A stretch of 64,000 nucleotides of DNA from Arachis hypogaea (GCF_003086295.3 NW_027255452.1:62001-126000); one strand, 5' to 3'. Positions 34,409-48,110 are shown, numbered from the stretch's first letter. The notes: generated by a model not told the origin, from the letters alone. Numbers and translations are program-made.

Positions 34409-36707
34409 TTTTTAGGGTTTTTAGGGTTTTTAGGGTTTTCTAGGGTTTTTTACGGTTTTCTGTGGTTTTTTCGAGTTTTCTAGGGTTTTCTAGAGTTCTT
34501 AGAGTTTTTTAGGATTTTCTAGGATTTGTTAGCATTCTCTTGGATTTTTAGCATTTTCTAGGGTTTTTATGGATTTCTGGGTTTTCTAGGATTTTTTTAG
34601 AATTCTCTAGGGTTTTCTAGGGTTCTTAGAGTTTTTTAGGGTTTCATAGGGTTTTTAGGATTTTTTTTATGGTTTTTAGTGTTTTCTAAGGTTTTTTAGG
34701 GTTTTCTAGGGTTTTAGCGTTTTCTAGGGTTTTCCAAGATATTTAGGGTTTTCTTGGATTATTTAAGATTCTCTAGGGTTTGTCAGGGTTTTCAAGGGTT
34801 TTTTAGGGTTTCTAGGTTTTTTTATGAATTTTCAGGTTTTTTTTATGTTTTTTCATGTTTTCTAGGGTTTTGTAGAGTTTTATAGTGTTTTCTAGTGTTT
34901 TGGGTTAAAAACGCTAAAAATTCTAGAAAATCTTTGAAAACCCTAAAAAATCCTAAAAATCTCTAGAAACCCTAAAAAAACCCTAACAATGATAGAAAAC
35001 AATAGAAAAACAAAAAAAAAACCTAAAATCCCAAAAAAACCCTAAAAATCTTAAAAAATCCTAGAAAAATTAAAAAACCCTAAAAATCCCTAAAAAGTCC
35101 TAGAAAATCCTAAAAAATCCTAGAAATCCCTAAAAACTCCAAAAATTGTAGAAAACCCTAGAAAACCCCAAAAAACCCTAGAAAACCATAAAAAATCCTA
35201 GAAAACCCTAAAAAATCCTAAGAATCATAGAACACCCTAAAAACCCTAAAAAACCCTAGAAAACCCTTAAAACCTTAAAAAACACTAAAAACCCCTAGAA
35301 AATCCTAAAAAACCCTTAAAACCTTAAAAACACCAAAAACCCTAAAAAACACTATAATCCCTAGAAAACTCTAAAAAACACTAAAAAACCTAGAAAATTC
35401 TAAAAAACCCTAAAAACCCTTCAAAACCCTAAAAACCGTAGAAAACCCTAAAAAACACTAATAATCCAAGAAAACCCTAAAAACCATAGAAAACCCTAGA
35501 AAACCCTAAAAAATCCTAAAAACCGTAGAAAACCCTAAAACACTCTTAAAACTCTAGAAAACCCCAAAAACCCTAGAAAACCGTAAAAACTCTAGAAAAC
35601 CTTAGAAAACTCTAAAAAATCCTAAGAACAATAGGAAACCCTAAAAAACCTAAAAAATCCTACAAAACCCTAAAAAATCCTAAAATCCCTAGAAAACCCT
35701 AAAAACCCTAAAAAACCCTAAAAATCTCTAGAAACCCTAAAAAAACCCTAACAACGATAGAAAACCTTAAAAAACCCTAATAACGATAGAAAACCCAAAA
35801 AAATCCTAAAATCCCTAAAAATCTTAACAAATCCTAGAAAATTAAAAAACCCTAAAAAGCCCTAGAAAATCCAAAAAACCCTAGAAAATCCTAAAAAATC
35901 CTAGAAAACCCTAAAAACTCCAAAAACTCTAGAAACACCAAAAAATCCTAGAAAATCGTAAAAAACTCTAGAAAACCGTAAAAAACCCTAAGAATCATAG
36001 AGCACCCTAAAAAATCCTAGAAAACCCTAAAAAAATCCTAAAAACCTAGAAAACCTTAAAAAACCAAAAAAAACCCTAAAAAAACCCTAGAAAACCCTTT
36101 AAACCTTAAAAAACACTAAAAACCCTAAAAAACCCTTAAAACCTTAAAAACACTAAAAAACCTTAGAAAACTCTAAAAAAAACCCTAAAAAGATAAAAAA
36201 ACACTAGAAAACCTTAGAAAAATCCTAAAAACAATAGAAAACCCTAAAAAACCCTAGAAAATCCTAAAAACCAAAGAAAACCCTAAAAAACTAAAAACCC
36301 AAGAAAACCCTAAAAACCATAGAAAACCCTAGAAAACCCTAAAAAATCCTAAAAACCGTAGAAAACCCTAAAAATCTATTAAAACTCTAGAAAATCCTAG
36401 AAAACCCCGAAAAATCCTAGAAAACTGTAAAAACTCCAGAAAACCTTAGAAAACACTAAAAAGCCATAAGAATAATAGGAAACCCTAAAAAACCTAAAAA
36501 ATCCTACAAAACCCTAAAAAATTCTAAAAACCCTAGAAAACCTAAATGCTAAAAACCCTGCAAAACACTAGAAAATTCTAACAAACCCTACAAAACCCTA
36601 AAAAACACTAAAGCCCCTAGAGAATCCTAAAAACTCCTAAAAAACCCTAAAAACCCTAAAAACCTAAAAACCTAGAAACGTTAAAAACCTTGAAAACGCT
36701 AAAAAAA
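34164..36707. repeat. b unit 3: short arm 34164-34905, long arm 34906-36707
   Basis: 2544-base unit, close to its neighbours in sequence and marker order. The short arm carries a 58-base T run at 34350-34407, where the sister units have only about 7-9 T. Confidence 0.92.
34350..34407 (+). repeat. Poly-T expansion of 58 bases
   Basis: A pure T run replacing the short T tract found between ttatctacgg/ttatctaggg and gtttttaggg in every sister short arm. It is either a real slippage expansion or a homopolymer assembly error. Confidence 0.95.
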
Positions 36708-39035
36708 TTTTTTAGTGTTTTTTGGTTTTTTAGGGTTTTCTAAGGTTTTTAGGATTTTTTAGGGTTTTCTAGGGGGTTTTTAGTTTTTTAGGGTTTTTAG
36801 GGTTTTCTTGGGTTTTTAGTGTTTTTAGGATATTTAGGATTTCTTATGGTTTTTTACGGTTTTCTAGGGTTTTCTAAAGTTTTTTAGGGTTATCTACGGT
36901 TTTTTTTGTTTTTAGGGTTTTTAGGGTTTTTTGGGTTTTTAGGGTTTTCTAGGGTTTTTTACGGTTTTCTATGGTTTTTTCGAGTTTTCTAGGGTTTTCT
37001 AGAGTTCTTAGAGTTTTTTAGGATTTTCTAGGATTTGTTAGCATTCTCTTGGATTTTTAGCATTTTCTAGGGTTTTTATGGATTTCTGGGTTTTCTAGGA
37101 TTTTTTTAGAATTCTCTAGGGTTTTCTAGGGTTCTTAGAGTTTTTTAGGGTTTCCTAGGGTTTTTAGGATTTTTTTATGGTTTTTAGTGTTTTCTAGGGT
37201 TTTTTAGGGTTTTAGCGTTTTCTAGGGTTTTCCAAGATATTTAGGGTTTTCTTGGATTATTTAAGATTCTCTAGGGTTTGTCAGGGTTTTCAAGGGTTTT
37301 TTAGGGTTTCTAGGTTTTTTATGAATTTCCAGGTTTTTTTTATGTTTTTTCACGTTTTCTAGGGTTTTGTAGAGTTTTATAGTGTTTTCTAGTGTTTTGG
37401 GTTAAAAACGCTAAAAATTCTAGAAAATCTTTGAAAACCCTAAAAAATCCTAAAAATCTCTAGAAACCCTAAAAAAACCCTAACAATGATAGAAAACAAT
37501 AGAAAAACAAAAAAAAACCCTAAAATCCCAAAAAAACCCTAAAAATCTTAAAAAATCCTAGAAAAATTAAAAAACCCTAAAAATCCCTAAAAAGCTCTAG
37601 AAAATCCTAAAAAATCCTAGAAATCCCTAAGAACTCCAAAAACTGTAGAAAACCCCAAAAAAACCCTAGAAAACCATAAAAAACCCTAGAAAACCCTACA
37701 AAATCCTAAAAATCATAGAACACCCTAAAAACCCTAAAAAATCCAAGAAAACCCTTAAAACCTTAAAAAACACTAAAAACCCCTAGAAAATCCTAAAAAA
37801 CCCTTAAAACCTTAAAAACACCAAAAACCCATGAAAACCCTAAAAAACCCTAAAAAACACTATAATCCGTAGAAAACTCTAAAAAACACTAAAAAACCTT
37901 AGAAAACTCTAAAAAATCCTAAGAACAATAGGAAACCCTAAAAAACCTAACAAATCCTACAAAACCCTAAAAAATCCTAAAATCCCTAGAAAACCCTAAA
38001 AACCCTAAAAATCTCTAGAAACCCTAAAAAAACCCTAACAACGATAGAAAACCTTAAAAAACCCTAACAACGATAGAAAACCCAAAAAAAATCCTAAAAT
38101 CCCTAAAAATCTTAACAAATCCTAGAAAATTAAAAAACCCTAAAAAGCCCTAGAAAATCCAAAAAAACCCTAGAAAATCCTAAAAAATCCTAGAAAACCC
38201 TAAAAACTCCAAAAACTCTAGGAAACACCAAAAAATCCTAGAAAATCGTAAAAAACTCTAGAAAACCGTAAAAAACCCTAAGAATCATAGAGCACCCTAA
38301 AAAATCCTAGAAAACCCTAAAAAAATCCTAAAAACCTAGAAAACCTTAAAAAACCCAAAAAAAACCCTAAAAAAACCCTAGAAAACCCTTTAAACCTTAA
38401 AAAACACTAAAAACCCCTAGAAAACCCTAAAAACCCCTTAAAACCTTAAAAACACTAAAAAACCTTAGAAAACTCTAAAAAAAACCCTAAAAAGATAAAA
38501 AACACTAGAAAACCTTAGAAAAATCCTAAAAACAATAGAAAACCCTAAAAAACCCTAGAAAATCCTAAAAACCAAAGAAAACCCTAAAAAACTAAAAACC
38601 CAAGAAAACCCTAAAAACCTAGAAACCTAGAAAACCCTAAAAAATCCTAAAAACCGTAGAAAACCCTAAAAATCTATTAAAACTCTAGAAAATCCTAGAA
38701 AACCCCGAAAAATCCTAGAAAACTGTAAAAACTCCAGAAAACCTTAGAAAACACTAAAAAGCCATAAGAATAATAGGAAACCCTAAAAAACCTAAAAAAT
38801 CATACAAAACCCTAAAAAATTCTAAAAACCCTAGAAAACCTAAATGCTAAAAACCCTGCAAAACACTAGAAAATTCTAACAAACCCTACAAAACCCTAAA
38901 AAACACTAAAGCCCCTAGAGAATCCTAAAAACTCCTAAAAAACCCTAAAAACCCTAGAAAACCTTAAAAACTCTAGAAAACCCTAAAACCCTAAAAACCC
39001 TAGAAACGCTAAAAACCTTGAAAACGCTAAAAAAA
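36708..39035. repeat. b unit 4: short arm 36708-37402, long arm 37403-39035, deleted
   Basis: 2328-base unit. The long arm lacks about 212 bases at about 37899: the piece between the two ctaaaaaacct/ccttagaaaa words seen at about 40209 and 40421 in unit 5. Otherwise nearly identical to units 5-7. Confidence 0.92.
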
Positions 39036-41565
39036 TTTTTTAGTGTTTTTTGGGTTTTTAGGTTTTTAGGTTTTTAGGGTTTTCTAGGGGGTTTTTAGTT
39101 TTTTAGGGTTTTTAGGGTTTTCTTGGGTTTTTAGTGTTTTTAGGATATTTAGGATTTCTTATGGTTTTTTACGGTTTTCTAGGGTTTTCTAAAGTTTTTT
39201 AGGGTTATCTACGGTTTTTTTTGTTTTTAGGGTTTTTAGGGTTTTTTGGGTTTTTAGGGTTTTCTAGGTTTTTTACGGTTTTCTATGGTTTTTTCGAGTT
39301 TTCTAGGGTTTTCTAGAGTTCTTAGAGTTTTTTAGGATTTTCTAGGATTTGTTAGCATTCTCTTGGATTTTTAGCATTTTCTAGGGTTTTTATGGATTTC
39401 TGGGTTTTCTAGGATTTTTTTAGAATTCTCTAGGGTTTTCTAGGGTTCTTAGAGTTTTTTAGGGTTTCCTAGGGTTTTTAGGATTTTTTTATGGTTTTTA
39501 GTGTTTTCTAGGGTTTTTTAGGGTTTTCTAGGGTTTTAGCGTTTTCTAGGGTTTTCCAAGATATTTAGGGTTTTCTTGGATTATTTAAGATTCTCTAGGG
39601 TTTGTCAGGGTTTTCAAGGGTTTTTTAGGGTTTCTAGGTTTTTTTATGAATTTCCAGGTTTTTTTTATGTTTTTTCACGTTTTCTAGGGTTTTGTAGAGT
39701 TTTATAGTGTTTTCTAGTGTTTTGGGTTAAAAACGCTAAAAATTCTAGAAAATCTTTGAAAACCCTAAAAATCCTAAAAATCTCTAGAAACCCTAAAAAA
39801 ACCCTAACAATGATAGAAAACAATAGAAAAACAAAAAAAAACCCTAAAATCCCAAAAAAACCCTAAAAATCTTAAAAAATCCTAGAAAAATTAAAAAACC
39901 CTAAAAATCCCTAAAAAGCCTAGAAAATCCTAAAAAATCCTAGAAATCCCTAAAAACTCCAAAAATTGTAGAAAACCCTAGAAAACCCCAAAAAACCCTA
40001 GAAAACCATAAAAAATCCTAGAAAACCCTAAAAAATCCTAAGAATCATAGAACACCCTAAAAACCCTAAAAAACCCTAGAAAACCCTTAAAACCTTAAAA
40101 AACACTAAAAACCCCTAGAAAATCCTAAAAAACCCTTAAAACCTTAAAAACACCAAAAACCCTAAAAAACACTATAATCCCTAGAAAACTCTAAAAAACA
40201 CTAAAAAACCTAGAAAATTCTAAAAAACCCTAAAAACCCTTCAAAACCCTAAAAACCGTAGAAAACCCTAAAAAACACTAATAATCCAAGAAAACCCTAA
40301 AAACCATAGAAAACCCTAGAAAACCCTAAAAAATCCTAAAAACCGTAGAAAACCCTAAAACACTCTTAAAACTCTAGAAAACCCCGAAAAACCCTAGAAA
40401 ACCGTAAAAACTCTAGAAAACCTTAGAAAACTCTAAAAAATCCTAAGAACAATAGGAAACCCTAAAAAACCTAAAAAATCCTACAAAACCCTAAAAAATC
40501 CTAAAATCCCTAGAAAACCCTAAAAACCCTAAAAACCCTAAAAATCTCTAGAAACCCTAAAAAAACCCTAACAACGATAGAAAACCTTAAAAAACCCTAA
40601 TAACGATAGAAAACCCAAAAAAATCCTAAAATCCCTAAAAATCTTAACAAATCCTAGAAAATTAAAAAACCCTAAAAAGCCCTAGAAAATCCAAAAAACC
40701 CTAGAAAATCCTAAAAAATCCTAGAAAACCCTAAAAACTCCAAAAACTCTAGGAAACACCAAAAAATCCTAGAAAATCGTAAAAAACTCTAGAAAACCGT
40801 AAAAAACCCTAAGAATCATAGAGCACCCTAAAAAATCCTAGAAAACCCTAAAAAATCCTAAAAACTAGAAAACCTTAAAAAACCCAAAAAAAACCCTAAA
40901 AAAACCCTAGAAAACCCTTTAAACCTTAAAAAACACTAAAAACCCCTAGAAAACCCTAAAAACCCCTTAAAACCTTAAAAACACTAAAAAACCTTAGAAA
41001 ACTCTAAAAAAAACCCTAAAAAGATAAAAAACACTAGAAAACCTTAGAAAAATCCTAAAAACAATAGAAAACCCTAAAAAACCCTAGAAAATCCTAAAAA
41101 CCAAAGAAAACCCTAAAAAACTAAAACCCAAGAAAACCTAAAAACCATAGAAAACCCTAGAAAACCCTAAAAAATCCTAAAAACCGTAGAAAACCCTAAA
41201 AATCTATTAAAACTCTAGAAAATCCTAGAAAACCCCGAAAAATCCTAGAAAACTGTAAAAACTCCAGAAAACCTTAGAAAACACTAAAAAGCCATAAGAA
41301 TAATAGGAAACCCTAAAAAACCTAAAAAATCTACAAAACCCTAAAAAATTCTAAAAACCCTAGAAAACCTAAATGCTAAAAACCCTGCAAAACACTAGAA
41401 AATTCTAACAAACCCTACAAAACCCTAAAAAACACTAAAGCCCCTAGAGAATCCTAAAAACTCCTAAAAAACCCTAAAAACCCTAGAAAACCTTAAAAAC
41501 TCTAGAAAACCCTAAAACCCTTAAAACCCTAGAAACGCTAAAAACCTTGAAAACGCTAAAAAAAG
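39036..41565. repeat. b unit 5: short arm 39036-39727, long arm 39728-41565
   Basis: 2530-base complete unit and the best reference copy of the b form. Short arm 692 bases, long arm 1838 bases. Marker order on the C/A arm: ccctaacaatgatag, taagaatcatagaacaccc, cactataatccctag, taagaacaataggaaaccc, ccctaacaacgatag, taagaatcatagagcaccc, ataagaataatagg, acgctaaaaaccttg. Confidence 0.94.
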
Positions 41566-44024
41566 TTTTTTAGTGTTTTCTAAGGTTTTTAGGATTTTTT
41601 AGGGTTTTCTAGGGGGTTTTTAGTTTTTTAGGGTTTTTAGGGTTTTCTTGGGTTTTTAGTGTTTTTAGGATATTTAGGATTTCTTATGGTTTTTTACGGT
41701 TTTCTAGGGTTTTCTAAAGTTTTTTAGGGTTATCTAGGTTTTTTTTGTTTTTAGGGTTTTTAGGGTTTTTTGGGTTTTTAGGGTTTTCTAGGGTTTTTAC
41801 GGTTTTCTATGGTTTTTTCGAGTTTTCTAGGGTTTTCTAGAGTTCTTAGAGTTTTTTAGGATTTTCTAGGATTTGTTAGCATTCTCTTGGATTTTTAGCA
41901 TTTTCTAGGGTTTTTATGGATTTCTGGGTTTTCTAGGATTTTTTTAGAATTCTCTAGGGTTTTCTAGGGTTCTTAGAGTTTTTTAGGGTTTCCTAGGGTT
42001 TTTAGGATTTTTTTATGGTTTTTAGTGTTTTCTAGGGTTTTTTAGGGTTTTCTAGGGTTTTAGCGTTTTCTAGGGTTTTCCAAGATATTTAGGGTTTTCT
42101 TGGATTATTTAAGATTCTCTAGGGTTTGTCAGGGTTTTCAAGGGTTTTTTAGGGTTTCTAGGTTTTTTTATGAATTTCCAGGTTTTTTTTATGTTTTTTC
42201 ACGTTTTCTAGGGTTTTGTAGAGTTTTATAGTGTTTTCTAGTGTTTTGGGTTAAAAACGCTAAAAATTCTAGAAAATCTTTGAAAACCCTAAAAATCCTA
42301 AAAATCTCTAGAAACCCTAAAAAAACCCTAACAATGATAGAAAACAATAGAAAAACAAAAAAAAAACCCTAAAATCCCAAAAAAACCCTAAAAATCTTAA
42401 AAAATCCTAGAAAAATTAAAAAACCCTAAAAATCGCCTAGAAAATCCTAAAAAATCCTAGAAATCCCTAAAAACTCCAAAAATTGTAGAAAACCCTAGAA
42501 AACCCCAAAAAACCCTAGAAAACCATAAAAAATCCTAGAAAACCCTAAAAAATCCTAAGAATCATAGAACACCCTAAAAACCCTAAAAAACCCTAGAAAA
42601 CCCTTAAAACCTTAAAAAACACTAAAAACCCCTAGAAAATCCTAAAAAACCCTTAAAACCTTAAAAACACCAAAAACCCTAAAAAACACTATAATCCCTA
42701 GAAAACTCTAAAAAACACTAAAAAACCTAGAAAATTCTAAAAAACCCTAAAAACCCTTCAAAACCCTAAAAACCGTAGAAAACCCTAAAAAACACTAATA
42801 ATCCAAGAAAACCCTAAAAACCATAGAAAACCCTAGAAAACCCTAAAAAATCCTAAAAACGTAGAAAACCCTAAAACACTCTTAAAACTCTAGAAAACCC
42901 CGAAAAACCCTAGAAAACCGTAAAAACTCTAGAAAACCTTAGAAAACTCTAAAAAATCCTAAGAACAATAGGAAACCCTAAAAAACCTAAAAAATCCTAC
43001 AAAACCCTAAAAAATCCTAAAATCCCTAGAAAACCCTAAAAAACCCTAAAAATCTCTAGAAACCCTAAAAAAACCCTAACAACGATAGAAAACCTTAAAA
43101 AACCCTAATAACGATAGAAAACCCAAAAAAATCCTAAAATCCCTAAAAATCTTAACAAATCCTAGAAAATTAAAAAACCCTAAAAAGCCCTAGAAAATCC
43201 AAAAAAACCCTAGAAAATCCTAAAAAATCCTAGAAAACCCTAAAAACTCCAAAAACTCTAGGAAACACCAAAAAATCCTAGAAAATCGTAAAAAACTCTA
43301 GAAAACCGTAAAAAACCCTAAGAATCATAGAGCACCCTAAAAAATCCTAGAAAACCCTAAAAAAAACCCTAAAAAACCCTAGAAAACCCTTTAAACCTTA
43401 AAAAACACTAAAAACCCCTAGAAAACCCTAAAAACCCCTTAAAACCTTAAAAACACTAAAAAACCTTAGAAAACTCTAAAAAAAACCCTAAAAAGATAAA
43501 AAACACTAGAAAACCTTAGAAAAATCCTAAAAACAATAGAAAACCCTAAAAAACCCTAGAAAATCCTAAAAACCAAAGAAAACCCTAAAAAACTAAAAAC
43601 CCAAGAAAACCCTAAAAACCATAGAAAACCCTAAAAAATCCTAAAAACCGTAGAAAACCCTAAAAATCTATAAAACTCTAGAAAATCCTAGAAAACCCCG
43701 AAAAATCCTAGAAAACTGTAAAAACTCCAGAAAACCTTAGAAAACACTAAAAAGCCATAAGAATAATAGGAAACCCTAAAAAACCTAAAAAATCTACAAA
43801 ACCCTAAAAAATTCTAAAAACCCTAGAAAACCTAAATGCTAAAAACCCTGCAAAACACTAGAAAATTCTAACAAACCCTACAAAACCCTAAAAAACACTA
43901 AAGCCCCTAGAGAATCCTAAAAACTCCTAAAAAACCCTAAAAACCCTAGAAAACCTTAAAAACTCTAGAAAACCCTAAACCTAAAACCCTAGAAACGCTA
44001 AAAACCTTGAAAACGCTAAAAAAA
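41566..44024. repeat. b unit 6: short arm 41566-42251, long arm 42252-44024
   Basis: 2459-base unit, nearly identical to unit 5. Small differences include loss of a copy of the aaaatcctaaaaac words near 43365. Confidence 0.93.
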
Positions 44025-46505
44025 TTTTTTAGTGTTTTTTAGGGTTTTCTAAGGTTTTTAGGATTTTTTAGGGTTTTCTAGGGGGTTTTTAGTTTTTTAG
44101 GGTTTTTAGGGTTTTCTTGGGTTTTTAGTGTTTTTAGGATATTTAGGATTTCTTATGGTTTTTTACGGTTTTCTAGGGTTTTCTAAAGTTTTTTAGGGTT
44201 ATCTACGGTTTTTTTTGTTTTTAGGGTTTTTAGGGTTTTTTGGGTTTTTAGGGTTTTCTAGGGTTTTTTACGGTTTTCTATGGTTTTTTCGAGTTTTCTA
44301 GGGTTTTCTAGAGTTCTTAGAGTTTTTTAGGATTTTCTAGGATTTGTTAGCATTCTCTTGGATTTTTAGCATTTTCTAGGGTTTTTATGGATTTCTGGGT
44401 TTTCTAGGATTTTTTTAGAATTCTCTAGGGTTTTCTAGGGTTCTTAGAGTTTTTTAGGGTTTCCTAGGGTTTTTAGGATTTTTTTATGGTTTTTAGTGTT
44501 TTCTAGGGTTTTTTAGGGTTTTCTAGGGTTTTAGCGTTTTCTAGGGTTTTCCAAGATATTTAGGGTTTTCTTGGATTATTTAAGATTCTCTAGGGTTTGT
44601 CAGGGTTTTCAAGGGTTTTTTAGGGTTTCTAGGTTTTTTTATGAATTTCCAGGTTTTTTTTATGTTTTTTCACGTTTTCTAGGGTTTTGTAGAGTTTTAT
44701 AGTGTTTTCTAGTGTTTTGGGTTAAAAACGCTAAAAATTCTAGAAAATCTTTGAAAACCCTAAAAAATCCTAAAAATCTCTAGAAACCCTAAAAAAACCC
44801 TAACAATGATAGAAAACAATAGAAAAACAAAAAAAAACCCTAAAATCCCAAAAAAACCCTAAAAATCTTAAAAAATCCTAGAAAAATTAAAAAACCCTAA
44901 AAATCCCTAAAAAGCCCTAGAAAATCCTAAAAAATCCTAGAAATCCCTAAAAACTCCAAAAATTGTAGAAAACCCTAGAAAACCCCAAAAAACCCTAGAA
45001 AACCATAAAAAATCCTAGAAAACCCTAAAAAATCCTAAGAATCATAGAACACCCTAAAAACCCTAAAAAACCCTAGAAAACCCTTAAAACCTTAAAAAAC
45101 ACTAAAAACCCCTAGAAAATCCTAAAAAACCCTTAAAACCTTAAAAACACCAAAAACCCTAAAAAACACTATAATCCCTAGAAAACTCTAAAAAACACTA
45201 AAAAACCTAGAAAATTCTAAAAAACCCTAAAAACCCTTCAAAACCCTAAAAACCGTAGAAAACCCTAAAAAACACTAATAATCCAAGAAAACCCTAAAAA
45301 CCATAGAAAACCCTAGAAAACCCTAAAAAATCCTAAAAACCGTAGAAAACCCTAAAACACTCTTAAAACTCTAGAAAACCCCGAAAAACCCTAGAAAACC
45401 GTAAAAACTCTAGAAAACCTTAGAAAACTCTAAAAAATCCTAAGAACAATAGGAAACCCTAAAAAACCTAAAAAATCCTACAAAACCCTAAAAAATCCTA
45501 AAATCCCTAGAAAACCCTAAAAACCCTAAAAAACCCTAAAAATCTCTAGAAACCCTAAAAAAACCCTAACAACGATAGAAAACCTTAAAAAACCCTAATA
45601 ACGATAGAAAACCCAAAAAAATCCTAAAATCCCTAAAAATCTTAACAAATCCTAGAAAATTAAAAACCCTAAAAAGCCCTAGAAAATCCAAAAAAACCCT
45701 AGAAAATCCTAAAAAATCCTAGAAAACCCTAAAAACTCCAAAAACTCTAGGAAACACCAAAAAATCCTAGAAAATCGTAAAAAACTCTAGAAAACCGTAA
45801 AAAACCCTAAGAATCATAGAGCACCCTAAAAAATCCTAGAAAACCCTAAAAAAAACCCTAAAAAACCTAGAAAACCTTAAACCTAAAAAACACTAAAAAC
45901 CCTAGAAAACCCTAAAAACCCCTTAAACCTTAAAAACACTAAAAACCTTAGAAAACTCTAAAAAAACCCTAAAAGATAAAAAACACAAAAAACCTTAGAA
46001 AATCCTAAAAACAATAGAAAACCCTAAAAAACCTAGAAAATCCTAAAAACCAAAGAAAACCCTAAAAATACTAAAAACCCAAGAAAACCCTAAAAACCAT
46101 AGAAAACCCTAAAAAATCCTAAAAACCGTAGAAAACCCTAAAAATCTATAAAACTCTAGAAAATCCTAGAAAACCCCGAAAAATCCTAGAAAACTGTAAA
46201 AACTCCAGAAAACCTTAGAAAACACTAAAAAGCCATAAGAATAATAGGAAACCCTAAAAAACCTAAAAAATCTACAAAACCCTAAAAAATTCTAAAAACC
46301 CTAGAAAACCTAAATGCTAAAAACCCTGCAAAACACTAGAAAATTCTAACAAACCCTACAAAACCCTAAAAAACACTAAAGCCCCTAGAGAATCCTAAAA
46401 ACTCCTAAAAAACCCTAAAAACCCTAGAAAACCTTAAAAACTCTAGAAAACCCTAAAACCCTAAAAACCCTAGAAACGCTAAAAACCTTGAAAACGCTAA
46501 AAAAA
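44025..46505. repeat. b unit 7: short arm 44025-44722, long arm 44723-46505
   Basis: 2481-base unit, nearly identical to units 5 and 6 up to about 45840. After that many C and A runs are one base shorter than in the sisters. Confidence 0.93.
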
Positions 46506-47855
46506 TTTTTTAGTGTTTTTTAGGGTTTTCTAAGGTTTTTAGGATTTTTTAGGGTTTTCTAGGGGTTTTTAGTTTTTTAGGGTTTTTAGGGTTTTCTTGG
46601 GTTTTTAGTGTTTTTAGGATATTTAGGATTTCTTATGGTTTTTTACGGTTTTCTAGGGTTTTCTAAAGTTTTTTAGGGTTATCTACGGTTTTTTTTGTTT
46701 TTAGGGTTTTAGGTTTTTGGGTTTTTAGGGTTTTCTAGGGTTTTTTACGGTTTTCTATGGTTTTTTCGAGTTTTCTAGGGTTTTCTAGAGTTCTTAGAGT
46801 TTTTTAGGATTTTCTAGGATTTGTTAGCATTCTCTTGGATTTTTAGCATTTTCTAGGGTTTTTATGGATTTCTGGGTTTTCTAGGATTTTTTTAGAATTC
46901 TCTAGGGTTTTCTAGGGTTCTTAGAGTTTTTTAGGGTTTCCTAGGGTTTTTAGGATTTTTTTATGGTTTTTAGTGTTTTCTAGGGTTTTTAGGTTTTCTA
47001 GGGTTTAGCGTTTTCTAGGGTTTTCCAAGATATTTAGGGTTTTCTTGGATTATTTAAGATTCTCTAGGGTTTGTCAGGGTTTTCAAGGGTTTTTTAGGGT
47101 TTCTAGGTTTTTTTATGAATTTCCAGGTTTTTTTTATGTTTTTTCACGTTTTCTAGGGTTTTGTAGAGTTTTATAGTGTTTTCTAGTGTTTTGGGTTAAA
47201 AACGCTAAAAATTCTAGAAAATCTTTGAAAACCCTAAAAACCTAAAAATCTCTAGAAACCCTAAAAAAACCCTAACAATGATAGAAAACAATAGAAAAAC
47301 AAAAAAAAACCCTAAAATCCCAAAAAAACCCTAAAAATCTTAAAAATCCTAGAAAAATTAAAAAACCCTAAAATCCCTAAAAAGCCCTAGAAAATCCTAA
47401 AAAATCCTAGAAATCCCTAAAAACTCCAAAAATTGTAGAAAACCCTAGAAAACCCAAAAACCCTAGAAAACCATAAAAAATCCTAGAAAACCCTAAAAAA
47501 TCCTAAGAATCATAGAACACCTAAAAACCTAAAAACCCTAGAAAACCCTTAAAACCTTAAAAAACACTAAAAACCCTAGAAAATCCTAAAAAACCTTAAA
47601 ACCTTAAAAACACCAAAAACCCTAAAAAACACTATAATCCTAGAAAACTCTAAAAAACACTAAAAAACCTAGAAAATTCTAAAAAACCCTAAAAACCCTT
47701 CAAAACCCTAAAAACCTAGAAAACCCTAAAAAACACTAAAATCCAAAAACCCTAAAAACCTAGAAAACCCTAAAAACCCTAAAAAACCCTAAAAACATAG
47801 AAAACCCAAAAAACCTAAAATCCTAAAAAACCTAAAAATCTAAAAATCCTAAAAA

Positions 47856-47893
<38 letters not shown>

Positions 47894-48110
47894 AAAAACC
47901 CTAAAAATCCAAAAACTCTAGAAAACCCAAAAAATCCTAGAAAACCGTAAAAAACTCTAGAAAACCTAAAAAACCCTAAAATCATAGAAACCCTAAAAAC
48001 TAAAAATCTAGAAAACCCTAAAAAAATCCTAAAAACCTAGAAAACCTAAAAACCAAAAAACCCTAAAAAAACCCTAGAAAACCCTTTAAACCTTAAAAAA
48101 CACTAAAAAC
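46506..48110. repeat. b unit 8, truncated: short arm 46506-47196, long arm to about 48110
   Basis: The short arm is complete. The long arm is low in quality or diverged (many one-base losses in homopolymers), contains a 33-base A run, and stops near 48110, where a-orientation C/A sequence begins without a strand change. Confidence 0.88.
47858..47890 (-). repeat. Poly-A expansion of 33 bases
   Basis: A pure A run inside the degraded part of the last b long arm. Sister units have no such run at this point, so sequence may be missing here. Confidence 0.95.
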
